31,872 nucleotides of DNA from an uncultured Muribaculaceae bacterium (GTDB lineage Bacteria; Bacteroidota; Bacteroidia; Bacteroidales; Muribaculaceae). This document shows positions 29,424-31,872 of this stretch, piece after piece; position 1 is the stretch's first letter; every line of letters begins with the position of its first letter. The notes under the pieces were generated by a model. The model worked only from the letters and a program-made list of their open reading frames with translations, was not told where the DNA came from and made no database searches. Made by a program: the position numbers and the translations under genes. The stretch lies in assembly GCA_910578365.1 (NCBI GenBank), contig CAJTRC010000026.1, positions 1-31,872 of the forward strand, read 5' to 3'.

Positions 29424-31498
29424 ATAAAGACACCTTAACAGGAATGCTGCTGATTTTCGCAGTGCTGTTCGGCTTTATGTATTGCAACCAGCCGGACCCC
29501 AACGCAACGAAAAATGACAGCCCCACCGGGCAACAGGCCGCCGCAAAGGCCGCCGATGCCCAGAATGTGACCCTGATCGACACCCTCAGTGCAGCCGACT
29601 TCCAGGCCCTTGAAAAGGTGACCCGTGCCTCAGGTACCGCCGAAGCAGGCCGCCCCGGACTCTACTGCTATTCGCAGGGCCCGCTTTATGTCGAGGCCGA
29701 CAGCAGCGGCGTAAGAGGCCATGTAAAGACAAACGGCGGCGATGTCGACCTGAATCTGCTGACAACTCTGTCGGGCGACCTGCTGCCTGAGCAGCGCCTC
29801 GAAGCCATGCGGAGCGTGCGCGGCTGCATCGACGCTGCAATGAAGTACAAGAGTTTTGCCCGTTATCTGGGCGGCGCCGACTCTACAGTGACTCTGGCCA
29901 ACGACCTCCTGACCGTGAATTTCTCTACACGCGGCGGTGCGGTCAGCTCCGTGACATTGAAAAAATACCGCACCGAAAACGGCGAGGAACCGCACGATGT
30001 GGAACTGTTCAACCCCTCCACCGGCAGTTACAACTTTGCCATGCGTACCGCTGACCAGATACTTAACACCTCGGAATTCAACTTTGTGCCCGTGCAGGAA
30101 AGCGACACCACAGTGCTGATGCGCCTCGACCTTGGCAACAACGTATGGTGGGGCCTGCGCTACACTCTCGTGCCGGGCCAGTATCTGGTGAAGATGGACG
30201 TGGTGCAGCAGGGCATCGGCGCCGTACTGCCCCAGGGTACCACACAGATGAACTTCGGCTGGAGCCAGAAAATGGTGCGCAACGAGCAGGGACGGACCTT
30301 CGAGGAACGCAACTCGGCCATATATTATAAGGTGAAAGGCGACAGCCCCGAAGACCTGTCGGCCAACGAAGACGAATCTGAAAATCTCAGCGCCGCCATA
30401 AAATGGGTGGCATTTAAAAACCAGTTCTTCAGCTCGGTAATCATACCCAAGGCCGCCTTCTCGTCGGCTGACCTCAAGTCGGTTGTACTGAAAGATGACC
30501 CCGACTATCTCAAGCAGATGGACATGGAGGCCACACTGCCCTATGGCGTACAGGACGGCACCGCTGTATCGTTCGACTTCTTCTTCGGTCCCAACGACTA
30601 TCCCATGCTTTCCGACCTTGACAACGTGATAGGTGCCGACGAAGACCTCGACCTCAACCGCCTCGTGCCTCTGGGATGGGGTATCTTCCGCTGGGTCAAC
30701 CAGTTGATAATCATACCTGTATTCAGCTTCCTGGGCTCGTTTGTCAGCAACTACGGCATAATCATACTGCTGCTGACTATCTTTATCAAGATAATTCTCT
30801 TTCCCTTCACCTACAAGAGCTACAAGTCGCAGGCCAAGATGCGTGTGCTGGCTCCGGAAATAAAGGAAATCAACGACAAGTACCCGGGCAATGAAAACGC
30901 CATGCAGCGTCAGCAGGCCACCATGGCCTTGTACAGCAGGGTAGGGGCAAGTCCGTTCTCGGGCTGTCTGCCCATGCTTCTGCAGTTGCCTGTGCTGATA
31001 GCCATGTTCAGCTTCTTCCCCTCGGCTATCGAACTGCGCGGCCAGTCATTCCTCTGGGCCAAGGACCTGTCGGCCCCCGACTCGATATTCACTCTGCCGT
31101 TCAGCATACCCTTCTACGGCAACCACGTGAGCCTGTTCTGTCTGCTTATGACAGTGGTGAACATAATCTACACTAAAATCAACATGGCCAATCAGCCAGG
31201 CGGCAACAGCATGCCCGGCATGAAGTGGATGATGTATATGATGCCGGTGATGTTCCTGTTCTTATTCAACGACTACGCGTCGGGTCTGAGCTACTACTAC
31301 TTCTTGTCGCTGCTCATCACCATCATACAGACCTGGGCGGCCCGCAAGTTTATCGATGAAAAGAAGGTGCGTGCCGAACTGATGGCCAACGCCAAGAAAC
31401 CCAAAAAGAAATCCGGTTTCATGGCCCGCCTCGAAGAGGCCCAGCGCCAGCAACAGGCCGCCCTGCGTGCACAGCAGCAGAAAGGCAAACGCAAGTAA
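29420..31498 (+). CDS. yidC: Membrane protein insertase YidC
   Basis: A 692-aa inner-membrane insertase. N-terminal helix (about 5-22), a large periplasmic P1 domain (to about 420), then the conserved insertase core: LGSFVSNYGIIILLLTIFIK, the charged cytoplasmic hairpin SYKSQAKMRVLAPEIKEIN, FSGCLPMLLQLPVLIAMFSF and a final helix pair. It ends in a basic, Gln-rich tail (RQQQAALRAQQQKGKRK) that may touch ribosomes. The total is some 60-70 residues longer than the Bacteroides YidC proteins I remember, with the extra sequence around residues 45-150 before the recognisable periplasmic fold. It overlaps pyrG by 4 bp. Confidence 0.96.
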   Translation: MNKDTLTGMLLIFAVLFGFMYCNQPDPNATKNDSPTGQQAAAKAADAQNVTLIDTLSAADFQALEKVTRASGTAEAGRPGLYCYSQGPLYVEADSSGVRGHVKTNGGDVDLNLLTTLSGDLLPEQRLEAMRSVRGCIDAAMKYKSFARYLGGADSTVTLANDLLTVNFSTRGGAVSSVTLKKYRTENGEEPHDVELFNPSTGSYNFAMRTADQILNTSEFNFVPVQESDTTVLMRLDLGNNVWWGLRYTLVPGQYLVKMDVVQQGIGAVLPQGTTQMNFGWSQKMVRNEQGRTFEERNSAIYYKVKGDSPEDLSANEDESENLSAAIKWVAFKNQFFSSVIIPKAAFSSADLKSVVLKDDPDYLKQMDMEATLPYGVQDGTAVSFDFFFGPNDYPMLSDLDNVIGADEDLDLNRLVPLGWGIFRWVNQLIIIPVFSFLGSFVSNYGIIILLLTIFIKIILFPFTYKSYKSQAKMRVLAPEIKEINDKYPGNENAMQRQQATMALYSRVGASPFSGCLPMLLQLPVLIAMFSFFPSAIELRGQSFLWAKDLSAPDSIFTLPFSIPFYGNHVSLFCLLMTVVNIIYTKINMANQPGGNSMPGMKWMMYMMPVMFLFLFNDYASGLSYYYFLSLLITIIQTWAARKFIDEKKVRAELMANAKKPKKKSGFMARLEEAQRQQQAALRAQQQKGKRK

Positions 31499-31502
31499 GT
31501 AT

Positions 31503-31537
31503 TCAAGCACTTGATACGGCACATGCCCGGTGCTTGA
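31503..31537 (+). repeat. Inverted repeat directly after yidC
   Basis: TCAAGCAC (31503-31510) and GTGCTTGA (31530-31537) can form an 8-bp stem with a 19-nt loop, starting 4 bp after the yidC stop. A CTTGATAC direct repeat (31510-31517, 31533-31540) overlaps it. Confidence 0.5.
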
Positions 31538-31571
31538 TACCCACGTGCTAAACCCCTAAAATCAAACGTTA

Positions 31572-31604
31572 AGCGCGCAGAGAACATCAGATTCTCTGCG
31601 CGCT
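31572..31604. terminator. Strong hairpin, probable terminator of pyrG-yidC
   Basis: AGCGCGCAGAGAA and TTCTCTGCGCGCT form a perfect 13-bp stem with a 7-nt loop, 73 nt after yidC. The following sequence is A/T-rich but not a pure T-tract. Confidence 0.65.
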
Positions 31605-31621
31605 GTGTTATATATAAAATT

Positions 31622-31871
31622 ATATCGAAAACTCTTCGAGCGTTAGAATTGGATAAGGTGTATTCAGATGCTGTCTTTAAGCGAAGCGTTTACTTGTCGA
31701 GCTGAATGGCGTCGATGTAGTTTTGATGTATGAACGCGAGTTCGGGATAAGAACTTTATGATTTTCAACCAAGCAAAAGACAACATAGAGTATTGGGCGG
31801 CCTTTCAAGGTCGCCTGATTTATTTGTACAGTTTGGTGTTGTTAATCCCAGAGGACAAGCTGCCCGTTTGA
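31622..31871 (+). pseudogene. Possible decayed reading frame at the right edge
   Basis: No intact gene is present. Three short protein-like stretches follow each other in different frames: one read from 31622 containing RALELDKVYSDAVFKRS and ending at a TGA near 31705; one from 31681 containing LLVELNGVDVVLMYEREFG with stop at 31759-31761; and a 37-codon frame from ATG 31758 to TGA 31869-31871 (MIFNQAKDNIEYWAAFQGRL...), overlapping the previous stop as ATGA. They may be the frameshifted remains of one gene, or chance. The base composition is lower in GC than the neighbouring genes. I do not recognise the sequence. Confidence 0.3.
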
Positions 31872-31872
31872 C

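Noticed and set aside
1..31872. CRISPR array, insertion sequence, phage or integrase genes
   Set aside because: I saw no regularly spaced repeats, transposase motifs, or terminal repeats in the window.

Overview
The window is chromosomal DNA from a member of the Bacteroidota, most likely order Bacteroidales; the gut family Muribaculaceae is my guess from the fairly high GC and gene content, and I cannot confirm it. The clues are promoters of the Bacteroides type (TAnnTTTG at -7, TTG/TTTG about 20 nt upstream), an Omp28-like lipoprotein, a DUF6029-type protein, a type IX secretion-style C-terminal domain, a YidC with a large periplasmic domain, and a gene set resembling the Bacteroides inositol-lipid locus. 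Coding density is high. I see no insertion sequence, prophage, CRISPR array or rRNA. Two identical tRNA-Val(TAC) genes are present.

Layout. (1) 50-3250, minus strand: an operon of a small membrane protein, a Skp/OmpH-like lipoprotein, a membrane-anchored DNA/RNA endonuclease and mnmE, with a terminator at the far left. (2) 3439-5684, plus: pepD-type dipeptidase and an exported N-acetylmuramidase-like protein. (3) 5767-9843, plus: an envelope redox cluster of TlpA-like thioredoxin, DUF6029-type protein, Omp28-like lipoprotein and a cysteine-containing protein with a T9SS-type C-terminus. (4) 9917-12086: a small, degenerate FtsZ-like protein (minus) back-to-back with a TerD-like protein (plus), followed by an ATP-grasp enzyme. 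The two divergent genes share a 13-bp perfect inverted repeat whose arms carry both -7 promoter elements. (5) 12083-15678: a tightly packed lipid operon (PgpA-like phosphatase, GtrA-like protein, CDP-alcohol phosphatidyltransferase, Aur1-like PAP2 protein, acyltransferase), translationally coupled to the ATP-grasp gene. (6) 15722-15894: a promoter-to-terminator unit with no convincing gene, a candidate small RNA. (7) 15921-18963: a lipid kinase, dnaX (convergent) and the tRNA pair. (8) 19011-25719: menA and a three-gene RND efflux operon. (9) 25761-31498: FKBP isomerase, a DUF1846 protein, pyrG and yidC. (10) 31499-31872: hairpins and possible remains of a decayed reading frame.

The most unusual stretch is 9917-15678. 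A tubulin-superfamily protein without the GTPase signature, a TerD-like stress protein and an ATP-grasp enzyme sit directly against a gene set for phosphatidylinositol and inositol-phosphoryl-ceramide type lipids. As I recall, the corresponding Bacteroides locus carries a myo-inositol-phosphate synthase beside the phosphatase; here an ATP-grasp enzyme occupies that place. Linking these genes into one membrane-related system is inference from gene order and promoter symmetry.
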